Below are positions 45,965-52,585 of a stretch of DNA of 64,000 nt, one piece after another. The DNA comes from Mucilaginibacter segetis (GTDB lineage: Bacteria > Bacteroidota > Bacteroidia > Sphingobacteriales > Sphingobacteriaceae), in the NCBI RefSeq assembly GCF_016522075.1, contig NZ_JAEHFW010000001.1, positions 1,984,001 to 2,048,000 on the forward strand. Reading direction: 5' to 3'. The position numbers and the translations under genes were made by a program. Position 1 is the stretch's first letter, and every line of letters starts with the position of its first letter. The notes below the pieces were generated by a model, which saw only the letters and a list, made by a program, of their open reading frames with translations, did not search any database and was not told the origin of the DNA.

Positions 45965-46525
45965 TTAATTTAATGTGGGATTTTCCGGAAAATTGGCTAT
46001 GTGCGCATAACGCTGACCGAGGCTGATCACAGTTTCTTTCCATAAATTATCGCCATTACCAAAAATTGTATCGGTAGTATATTTATCTGTTACTATCCAG
46101 GCATCTTCCCGTAGTTCATTATCTAATTGTGCGGGCGTCCAGCCTGAGTATCCTGTAAAAAATCTGATCTCATTTTCGTTCAGTTGATAGTTCGTGATCA
46201 GCTTTTTGATCAATTCAAAATCTCCGCCCCAAAAAACACCGGTGCTTATCTCAATTCCATCCGGTATTTTATCAGGACAACAATGTATATAATGCAGGGT
46301 GTTTTCAGATACAGGTCCACCCAGGTACACCGGGATCTCCGAATAAGATACATCAGGTAATATATCGCCTAATAAATAATCGCTTTGATGATTAAGCACA
46401 AAGCCCATGGCGCCGGCTTCTGAATATTCCGTTAAAAGTATAACCGCCCTTTTAAAATGAGGGTCGGGCATAAATGGTTCTGAGATAAGCAACCTGCCGG
46501 CCGCCGCGGAAATTGGACTAAGCAT
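45965..46525 (-). CDS. YqgE/AlgH family protein
   Basis: This 186-residue protein of the UPF0301 family begins MLSPISAAAGRLLISEPFMPDPHFKRAVILL and has GAMGFVLNHQ and FTGYSGWTPAQLDNEL, all family hallmarks. Its molecular role is unknown. The ATG at 46525 is preferred over a TTG upstream because the conserved N-terminus starts there. It is divergent from pdxH with a palindromic sequence between them. Confidence 0.9.
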   Translation of the reverse strand: MLSPISAAAGRLLISEPFMPDPHFKRAVILLTEYSEAGAMGFVLNHQSDYLLGDILPDVSYSEIPVYLGGPVSENTLHYIHCCPDKIPDGIEISTGVFWGGDFELIKKLITNYQLNENEIRFFTGYSGWTPAQLDNELREDAWIVTDKYTTDTIFGNGDNLWKETVISLGQRYAHIANFPENPTLN

Positions 46526-46566
46526 AGGTTTATTTTTAATCAAGATAACAGTATTTTAAAAAATAT

Positions 46567-46590
46567 GTTCATTGTCATTTAAAAATGAAC
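46567..46590. promoter_or_regulatory. palindromic element in the yqgE-pdxH divergent gap
   Basis: GTTCATT (46567-46573) and AATGAAC (46584-46590) form a 7-bp inverted repeat around ten bases. It is placed to act on both divergent genes as a dimeric-regulator site. Confidence 0.4.
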
Positions 46591-46622
46591 GTTATTTCAA
46601 TATTTACGGTATAATTAATTTG

Positions 46623-46630
46623 TAAGTTTG
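46623..46630 (+). promoter_or_regulatory. -7 promoter box of pdxH-nuoC-nuoD
   Basis: TAAGTTTG (TAnnTTTG) ends 6 bases before the ATG at 46636, predicting a leaderless message. Confidence 0.6.
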
Positions 46631-46635
46631 CGATA

Positions 46636-47283
46636 ATGAACCAGCAAGACATAGAAAATTTAAGACAAGATTACAGTTCTGCCTCACTTTCGGAGACGGA
46701 CGTAAACCCAGACCCGATAAAACAATTTGATAAATGGTTTAACGAAGCCATTAACGCAAAGATATATGAACCTAACGCCATGACGCTGGCTACAGCCACA
46801 ACTGATGGTCGCCCATCGGCACGTATTGTTTTACTTAAAGGGTTCAGCAACGATGGCTTTAAATTTTATACAAACTATTTAAGCCGTAAGGGTAAAGAGT
46901 TAGGCAAAAATCCATTGGCTGCATTAGTTTTTCTTTGGGGCGATATGGAGCGCCAAATAAGAATTGAGGGCACCATCGAGAAACTTGATCGTGATTATTC
47001 GGAAAAATATTTCCACTCGCGTCCTAAGGCCAGTCAAATCGGTGCATTGGCATCTCCGCAAAGCCAGGAGATTGCCGGCCGTGAAATACTGGAAAGCAAA
47101 ATGGCACAATTGGAAGCCGAATATACAGATAAAGAAGTGCCTAAGCCATCGTACTGGGGCGGTTATATTTTAAAACCAAGGATGATTGAATTTTGGCAGG
47201 GTCGTCGCAGCCGCCTGCATGATAGGATCGTTTATAAAAAAACCGATAATAAAAGCTGGAAAATAGTACGGTTAGCGCCATGA
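46636..47283 (+). CDS. pdxH: pyridoxamine 5'-phosphate oxidase
   Basis: PdxH makes pyridoxal 5'-phosphate from PMP or PNP using FMN. The 215-residue protein has ATATTDGRPSARIVLLKG, YTNYLSRKGKELGKNP and the C-terminal FWQGRRSRLHDRI, followed by a basic WKIVRLAP end. It overlaps nuoC by 4 bp, an unusual partner. Confidence 0.95.
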   Translation: MNQQDIENLRQDYSSASLSETDVNPDPIKQFDKWFNEAINAKIYEPNAMTLATATTDGRPSARIVLLKGFSNDGFKFYTNYLSRKGKELGKNPLAALVFLWGDMERQIRIEGTIEKLDRDYSEKYFHSRPKASQIGALASPQSQEIAGREILESKMAQLEAEYTDKEVPKPSYWGGYILKPRMIEFWQGRRSRLHDRIVYKKTDNKSWKIVRLAP

Positions 47284-47780
47284 GTTTTGAGGATATCAAA
47301 TTATTGCTGGTAGAAAAGTTCGGTCAGGACGTAATTGACGGGGAAGAAACAACAGGAATACAGCCTGCATTGTTAATTAAGCCCGACAAGATAGCTGACG
47401 TGTGCCTGGAGTTACGCGATAATCCAAAAACTCATTTTGATTTCCTATCGTGCCTTAGCGGTGTGGACCATGGCGTTGCCGACGGTCGCTTTGGTGTTGT
47501 TTATAATTTATCATCTATCCCCTACCACCTACAGCTCACTTTAAAGGTGAGTAAGCCCAATAACCGGGATGAGAATGAATTACCTTCTTTCCCGAGTGTT
47601 ACGTCGGTTTACCGTACTGCCGACTGGCATGAACGGGAAGCATATGATATGGTGGGAATATTTTTTGAAGGACACCCGGATCTGCGGCGCATTTTATTAC
47701 CTGACGACTGGGATGGCTTTCCGTTACGGAAAGATTATACCACAGCAGAAAAATATTATAAAGGCATTCAAATAGATTAA
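47280..47780 (+). CDS. nuoC: NADH-quinone oxidoreductase subunit C
   Basis: This 166-residue protein is the NuoC 30-kDa subunit of complex I, with the signature YRTADWHEREAYDMVGIFFEGHPDLRRILLPDDWDGFPLRKDY near the C-terminus. The peripheral arm works with NuoD in the cytoplasm. It overlaps pdxH by 4 bp and precedes nuoD by 24 bp. The other nuo genes are not adjacent here. Confidence 0.93.
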   Translation: MSFEDIKLLLVEKFGQDVIDGEETTGIQPALLIKPDKIADVCLELRDNPKTHFDFLSCLSGVDHGVADGRFGVVYNLSSIPYHLQLTLKVSKPNNRDENELPSFPSVTSVYRTADWHEREAYDMVGIFFEGHPDLRRILLPDDWDGFPLRKDYTTAEKYYKGIQID

Positions 47781-47804
47781 ATAACCGGAAGCACATAGGG
47801 AAGA

Positions 47805-49007
47805 TTGGAACTTATCAATTCAAAATACAACGAAGCATTAGAGCGTTATCAAAAAAAGATAGCTGACGCAAGCGTGGAAGACATGGTACTTAATATGGGG
47901 CCGCAACACCCGTCTACACATGGTGTATTGCGCCTGGAGTTGATCACCGATGGTGAAATAGTAAAAGATGTTATTCCGCATATCGGGTATCTGCATCGTT
48001 GCTTTGAAAAACATGCCGAAAGTTTAACTTACCAGCAAACTATTCCCTTTACCGACCGGATGGATTATCTGGCATCAATGAATAACAGCCATGCCTGGGT
48101 TATGGGTGTAGAGCGGATGTTAGGTATTGATAAAGATATACCCAAACGTATTGAATATATTCGGGTGCTGGTATGCGAATTGAACCGGATAGCATCACAC
48201 CTCATAGCCATCGGTACCTACGGCATTGACATAGGAGCCTTTACCCCTTTTTTATGGTGCTTTAGCGACAGGGAGCATATTATGGGTATGCTGGAATGGG
48301 CTTCGGGCTCACGTATGTTGTATAATTACATCTGGGTTGGAGGGCTATTTTATGACCTGCCTGTAGGATTTGAAAAACGTTGCCGCGAATTTGTAGATTA
48401 TTTTAAACCCAAGATGGTAGAATTGAACCGCCTGCTTACCGATAATCAGATATTTATAAATCGTACAGCCAATGTTGGTGTGCTGCCATTAGATGTAGCC
48501 ATAAATTACGGTTGTTCAGGGCCGGTTTTACGCGGCTCCGGATTAAAATACGATCTGCGCCGGATAGACAATTATTCAGTTTACCCTGAATTAGAATTTG
48601 ACATACCCTGCGGCAAAGGCGAAATGGGCACTGTTGGCGATTGCTGGGACAGATATAAAGTTAGGGTAGATGAAATAGATCAGTCGTTAAAAATGATAGA
48701 ACAAAGCCTTGACCGCTTGGAAAACGAATTGAAACGAACCCCTGATTTTGATCCCCGAGCTAAATTACCCCGCAAAATTACGCCTAAACCTCAGGATTAT
48801 TATGCACGTGCCGAAGGGGCAAAAGGTGAATTAGGTTTTTATTTTATAGCCGATGGCAGAACCGAAGTACCTTTCAGAGTAAAATCACGCGGGCCAAGTT
48901 TCAATAACTTATCGGTATTACCCGAACTTGCCAAAGGTGTAATGATAGCGGATCTTGTAGCTATAATAGGTTCTATTGATATTGTATTAGGCGAAGTGGA
49001 TAGATAG
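47805..49007 (+). CDS. nuoD: NADH-quinone oxidoreductase subunit D
   Basis: This 400-residue 49-kDa subunit forms the quinone-binding site with NuoB. It has [19 protein letters not shown], a long helical core, and ends [19 protein letters not shown]. The start is read as the TTG at 47805, just after an AGGGAAG that can serve as a ribosome site; the next ATG would remove the N-terminal 25 residues. A plus-strand terminator is not obvious; the hairpin at 49028-49059 has its T-run on the minus strand. Confidence 0.93.
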   Translation: MELINSKYNEALERYQKKIADASVEDMVLNMGPQHPSTHGVLRLELITDGEIVKDVIPHIGYLHRCFEKHAESLTYQQTIPFTDRMDYLASMNNSHAWVMGVERMLGIDKDIPKRIEYIRVLVCELNRIASHLIAIGTYGIDIGAFTPFLWCFSDREHIMGMLEWASGSRMLYNYIWVGGLFYDLPVGFEKRCREFVDYFKPKMVELNRLLTDNQIFINRTANVGVLPLDVAINYGCSGPVLRGSGLKYDLRRIDNYSVYPELEFDIPCGKGEMGTVGDCWDRYKVRVDEIDQSLKMIEQSLDRLENELKRTPDFDPRAKLPRKITPKPQDYYARAEGAKGELGFYFIADGRTEVPFRVKSRGPSFNNLSVLPELAKGVMIADLVAIIGSIDIVLGEVDR

Positions 49008-49027
49008 CAACTAACCCTTTACCTCTC

Positions 49028-49059
49028 AAAAAAAAAGACAGAACCTTTTTGGTCCTGTC
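49028..49059 (-). terminator. terminator of the protease/anti-sigma gene
   Basis: On the minus strand GGACAGGACC pairs with GGTTCTGTC (one mismatch) around an AAAAA loop and runs into nine T residues. It lies 30 bases beyond the stop codon at 49089. Confidence 0.75.
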
Positions 49060-49088
49060 CTTATAAACATAATATCTTCCAAAGATAT

Positions 49089-50195
49089 TTACTGGTTATA
49101 CACCTTAACCATAAACATATAGTTGCGTAATTTTTTTATTTGCTGCGGCCTGCTTAATCCGGCAAGTGAGTTTTTCGTATTCAAATTAAGCGACTTGCTT
49201 AGTGAATCCGCGGGTATATTTTGTATAGCTTTTAACAGATAATTTGATTTGACGGCAAAAGCCGCAGCGGAGGTTTGTGTTTGTTTTCCGTTTATAACTC
49301 CTACAATGTTTCCTTTACCATCAATTAAGGGTCCACCGCTATTTCCCGGGTTAACCGGTATAGAAACCTGGTATTCAGTGGTATCACCTCTGAAACCTGA
49401 TGCAGAAGTTAATGCACCCGTTCCGCAGAATATATCATCGCCAGGGTAACCCAAGGTATACAGATCCTCACCCAGATCGCTCTTACTCTTTTTAAAGGTG
49501 TATGGTATAGCGTCTAAGTGTTTAAAAGATGGGTCGTTTATCTGCAATATGGCCACATCATATTGTGGTTCCGTATAAATAACCTTAGCGTGGAAAGATT
49601 CCCCGTTATCATTTTGAACATAAACAGAGTCGGCACCATTAACAACATGAAAATTGGTAACTATATAACCATTTGCCGAAAGCGCGAAACCACTTCCCCG
49701 ATAATTGCCGGGATTGGTTAGCTTTTTATCTTTTTTAATATCTTGTATAATCGTACTGGTCGCGTGATTCAAATTCTCGGTGGAACGTTTTAAATTACCT
49801 ACCTCACGTTTCAACTCCACAAACCGCGGATCTTCGTTACTCAGATCTCCGGTAAAATACATGGTAGTAAGTATCGCAAATATGGCAATGGAAGCCGCTA
49901 CTGATATTTTGGAGTGATGATTACGCCATAAACGCACAACCCATGACGGATGTACCATCAAATCTTCCTTAAGGGTGTGCACATCAATTTCCTGATGTAT
50001 GGCGTTTAACCTGTTTTCCAGTTCTAAACGTTCGTTATACTGTTTTAACAAACCCGTAAAATGCCTGTGCTCTTTTAATTTATGATTAACTGAAGCATCA
50101 GACTTACAAAGTTGCTCAAACTGGTCACGTTCTTGCTGGCTCATATCACCATCAAGATATCGTTCAATCAATTCTGTCAATTGGTCATCTTTCAT
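49089..50195 (-). CDS. anti-sigma-like domain fused to a trypsin-like serine protease
   Basis: This 368-residue protein has three parts. Residues 1-90 form a helical cytoplasmic domain beginning LTELIERYLDGDMSQQERDQFEQ, typical of ECF anti-sigma factors. One transmembrane helix lies at about 97-116. The periplasmic domain (about 160-325) is a DegP-like trypsin fold with His183 (TNFHVV), Asp213 (YDVAIL) and Ser286 (NPGNSGGP), so the catalytic triad is intact. There is no PDZ domain. It lies 15 bp after the ECF sigma gene and is probably co-transcribed. Regulated proteolysis of the anti-sigma by its own domain is plausible but unproven. Confidence 0.9.
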   Translation of the reverse strand: MKDDQLTELIERYLDGDMSQQERDQFEQLCKSDASVNHKLKEHRHFTGLLKQYNERLELENRLNAIHQEIDVHTLKEDLMVHPSWVVRLWRNHHSKISVAASIAIFAILTTMYFTGDLSNEDPRFVELKREVGNLKRSTENLNHATSTIIQDIKKDKKLTNPGNYRGSGFALSANGYIVTNFHVVNGADSVYVQNDNGESFHAKVIYTEPQYDVAILQINDPSFKHLDAIPYTFKKSKSDLGEDLYTLGYPGDDIFCGTGALTSASGFRGDTTEYQVSIPVNPGNSGGPLIDGKGNIVGVINGKQTQTSAAAFAVKSNYLLKAIQNIPADSLSKSLNLNTKNSLAGLSRPQQIKKLRNYMFMVKVYNQ

Positions 50196-50210
50196 TACTT
50201 ACCCCTCCAA

Positions 50211-50780
50211 CTATTTTTGCTGAAAAAACAATTTTTTCAGCCTTTGCAGACATTTATACTTTTGCGTTTTTGCATTATCCGCGTTTGTATATCCAAAACG
50301 TTCACAAATCTCCTGCATTGATCTGTTATGCATATAAAAATCTTCCATAATGGTTTTACAGGGCTCACCTAACAATTTAAGTGCGTCTTCCATTTTATTA
50401 AGCTGCATATCTCTTTCCTCGTGGTTTTCCACATCATCCTCTACCGGCAAAAACTCTTCAAAATCCTTAATGTCGCCGCCAAACCGGTTTACCTGCGCAA
50501 GCCTTTTTAACCATAAACGGCGGCAAACAGAATAGATAAAAGTTTTAAGCTTACTGCTTAATTCAAAATCGCCCCGTTTTACCTTATTATAAAGAACTAT
50601 AATGGCTTCCTGATAAATATCCTTAGCATCTTCCTCGTCGCCATTATTATTAATAATCAGTTGCAGGATCATCGGAAAATATGCCAGGTATAACTTTTTT
50701 AAAATGCTCTCTGAGTTATTAAGTATACCCAATATCACTTCGCTATCTGCCGGAATTTCTGTATTCAACTGTTTATTCAC
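50211..50780 (-). CDS. ECF sigma factor
   Basis: This protein of up to 189 residues has region 2 (DEEDAKDIYQEAIIVLYNKV at about 49-70 with the YSVCRRLWLKRL core at about 90-105) and region 4 (MQEICERFGYTNADNAKTQKYKCLQRLKKLF). A GTG start is read at 50780. The promoter of this gene (50783-50813) would start transcription at or just inside that codon, so the true start may lie a few codons later (a GTG at 50738). It is followed by the membrane protease/anti-sigma gene, the usual sigma/anti-sigma arrangement. Confidence 0.88.
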   Translation of the reverse strand: MNKQLNTEIPADSEVILGILNNSESILKKLYLAYFPMILQLIINNNGDEEDAKDIYQEAIIVLYNKVKRGDFELSSKLKTFIYSVCRRLWLKRLAQVNRFGGDIKDFEEFLPVEDDVENHEERDMQLNKMEDALKLLGEPCKTIMEDFYMHNRSMQEICERFGYTNADNAKTQKYKCLQRLKKLFFQQK

Positions 50781-50782
50781 TA

Positions 50783-50813
50783 CTTAATACTTATTTTATC
50801 AAATTGTAACCCA
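50783..50813 (-). promoter_or_regulatory. ECF-type promoter motif, copy 1 (sigma gene)
   Basis: On the minus strand TGGGTTAC (50813-50806), fifteen bases, then GTATTAAG (50790-50783). It faces the ECF sigma gene, so the sigma factor probably drives its own synthesis. Confidence 0.7.
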
Positions 50814-50954
50814 ATGCAATAAACTATTTTTTCAATTTTTATAAATAGTTGTAAACCCACTTTTATAACCTGCAATATTTATTTACAACATTGCCAATAT
50901 CGCATTATTATTTGAGAGGTCTTCAAACACAAAAAGTCAAATTAAATTTAATTA

Positions 50955-50985
50955 TGGGTTACCTTAATCAAATTTCGGTATTAAT
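50955..50985 (+). promoter_or_regulatory. ECF-type promoter motif, copy 2
   Basis: TGGGTTAC (50955-50962), fifteen bases, then GTATTAAT (50978-50985). It faces the lipoprotein gene at a greater distance than copy 3 and may give a longer 5' transcript. Confidence 0.6.
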
Positions 50986-51066
50986 CATTAACGTATAAAT
51001 ATTATACAATTGATTTTCAATTTTTTAACAAAAACAGTAAATAAAATAACTTTTTTTAAAAATAAG

Positions 51067-51097
51067 TGGGTTACCTTTTATTGTTTTATGTATTAAG
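51067..51097 (+). promoter_or_regulatory. ECF-type promoter motif, copy 3 (lipoprotein gene)
   Basis: TGGGTTAC (51067-51074), fifteen bases, then GTATTAAG (51090-51097). Transcription would begin near 51104 with a leader of about 32 nt to the ATG at 51136, which also rules out the upstream TTG start. Confidence 0.7.
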
Positions 51098-51135
51098 GGT
51101 TGAAAACTATTAAATCACTTAAAAAAAACACAAAA

Positions 51136-51342
51136 ATGAAAAATTCATTCAAAATTGGCTTTTTAGCTTTAGCTATCGCTGTTTCAGCTGCTGCTTGTAA
51201 AGGTTCTGGTTCTTCTTCATCTGCTGATTCAGCTGCTACTGCTGATTCATCTAAAATGATGATGGATTCATCAAGCACTATGACTCCTGATACTACTATG
51301 GCTCCTGATTCAGTTGCTAAAGACACTACTGCAAAAATGTAA
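51136..51342 (+). CDS. small Ser/Ala/Asp/Met-rich lipoprotein
   Basis: The 68-residue protein has a signal peptide with a lipobox ending SAAAC (Cys21) and then a low-complexity tail of Ser, Ala, Asp, Thr, Lys and Met (MMMDSSSTM, TPDTTMAPDSVAKDTTAKM). Its codons are almost all the T-ending forms (GCT, TCT/TCA, ACT, GAT), as in very highly expressed genes, unlike its neighbours. The promoter motif copies at 50955-50985 and 51067-51097 link it to the ECF sigma factor, so it may be an abundant envelope stress or stationary-phase lipoprotein. No named family is recognised. Confidence 0.8.
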   Translation: MKNSFKIGFLALAIAVSAAACKGSGSSSSADSAATADSSKMMMDSSSTMTPDTTMAPDSVAKDTTAKM

Positions 51343-51363
51343 TATACTTTTTTGTTTAGAAAA

Positions 51364-51397
51364 AGCGCTCTTAGTTCTGCTAAGGGCGTTTTTTTTT
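51364..51397 (+). terminator. terminator of the lipoprotein gene
   Basis: CGCTCTTAG pairs with CTAAGGGCG (one G-U pair) around a TTCTG loop and runs into nine T residues. Confidence 0.88.
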
Positions 51398-51457
51398 ACT
51401 GTATTTATATTAAAAAACTTTATCGTCCTTTTTTGTTTATTCTAAAACCACCACTAT

Positions 51458-51898
51458 ATGCGATACTCAGAATGGCGTAATTTAACTCCTGAAGAAAAAA
51501 AGAACACAAGCTGGAAAAAACATCCTCACATACGCACAGCTACCATATTTTCTATATTATTCGCCATAGTGTTTGCAGTATTTTTATTGCGTGTTTTTCA
51601 AAATAGAAGGATACATGTTAATCGTAAACCTAATGACAAGGAAGCATTTGCTATTGCTAAAGAATTCGTAAAACAAAAATTGAAGCAACCTTCAACATCT
51701 GTTTTTCCTAAGAATGATTTCACATCAACTATAGATACCGCAACTAATTCATACCAGGTAAGATCAACATTAAAAACCTTAAATGATGATGGCAAAATGG
51801 TAAGATCTGAATGGAAGGTAAATTTAATTTATACAGGCGGCGACTGGGCGGATAAAAAAAGCTGGCAATTAAAGGATGTAACAATTGCGCATAATTAG
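51458..51898 (+). CDS. single-pass membrane protein of unknown function
   Basis: This 146-residue protein has a short cytoplasmic N-terminus (MRYSEWRNLTPEEKKNTSWKK), one transmembrane helix at about 27-46 and an extracytoplasmic domain with KEAFAIAKEFVKQKLKQPSTSVFPKND and a beta-rich SYQVRSTLKTLNDDGKMVRSEWKVNLIY. I do not recognise the family, though the domain pattern occurs in other small Bacteroidota proteins. It follows the lipoprotein terminator, so it probably has its own promoter. Confidence 0.7.
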   Translation: MRYSEWRNLTPEEKKNTSWKKHPHIRTATIFSILFAIVFAVFLLRVFQNRRIHVNRKPNDKEAFAIAKEFVKQKLKQPSTSVFPKNDFTSTIDTATNSYQVRSTLKTLNDDGKMVRSEWKVNLIYTGGDWADKKSWQLKDVTIAHN

Positions 51899-51976
51899 TT
51901 AAGGAGCATCATTGATACTCCTCAACTTAATTGCATAAATGATATTGCTGCCTTTATATATAGTTATAAAGCAAGG

Positions 51977-52138
51977 TTATTTCCGGAATGCAGAAATAGC
52001 CCATATAACTAATAATATTACTACTATAACGGCAATTATTCCAACTGCCGCACCGGCCTTAAATATACCACCAATTACAGAACAACTGCTCATGGCGATT
52101 ATTGCCATTGCGAATAATAGATAAGTAAGTTTTTTCAT
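51977..52138 (-). CDS. small lipoprotein with C-terminal transmembrane helix, 53 aa
   Basis: The frame encodes MKKLTYLLFAMAIIAMSSCSV, a signal peptide with lipobox MSSC (Cys19), a Gly/Ala-rich link, then a hydrophobic helix IIAVIVVILLVIWAIS and a basic end FRK. The composition and length are those of a genuine tiny envelope lipoprotein and not a chance frame. No family name is given. It opposes the membrane protein gene at 51458-51898. Confidence 0.65.
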   Translation of the reverse strand: MKKLTYLLFAMAIIAMSSCSVIGGIFKAGAAVGIIAVIVVILLVIWAISAFRK

Positions 52139-52214
52139 TTTTTGATTATTGTAAGATTTTCGTTAACAAATTGAATACAATAATCAGACCTGTTTTACAA
52201 AACGGCTTCTTGTA

Positions 52215-52331
52215 TTAAAATTCGTCGGTATTTTGTTGTTCCACGGGTAAAAACCGTACTGCAATTAATACAATAAAGAAACTAACCAATGTAAAAAGCA
52301 CTACAGCATCAGCAATAAGCAGTAAATTCAT
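52215..52331 (-). CDS. candidate small membrane protein, 38 aa
   Basis: The frame from ATG at 52331 encodes a hydrophobic helix (LLIADAVVLFTLVSFFIVLIAV) followed by a short polar tail RFLPVEQQNTDEF. The pattern suits a single-pass small protein, but so short a frame could be chance. No promoter box was found. Confidence 0.4.
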   Translation of the reverse strand: MNLLLIADAVVLFTLVSFFIVLIAVRFLPVEQQNTDEF

Positions 52332-52585
52332 AAAAGCATTAATTAAATTTAAATCAACTAAGGTTTATTAGTAAATACGTTGATTTTCACAGATAGGTTC
52401 AACTAAAATAAAAATATATTTTTTAAATACATATTTAAAATACACTTTTTCAAAATTTAATAATTGTAAGAAATAAAAAATCCTGTTAATTAATTTCAAT
52501 TATTTTACAATAACCCCGAATTAAAAAAACTTTTTTAAGGCATCGTTTATAAATGTCCTGTTTAAATCTGTTATTTTAGGCACCT
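52332..52585. other. AT-rich gap upstream of the ModF-like gene
   Basis: This 254-bp stretch is over 75% A+T by eye and has no frame of note. A TTATTTTAG before the ATG at 52586 is only a poor match to the -7 element. Confidence 0.4.

Noticed and set aside
51093..51326. 77-codon frame antisense to the ECF-regulated lipoprotein
   Set aside because: Its composition simply mirrors the biased codons of the lipoprotein, and it has no promoter; the lipoprotein has a signal peptide, a promoter and a terminator.
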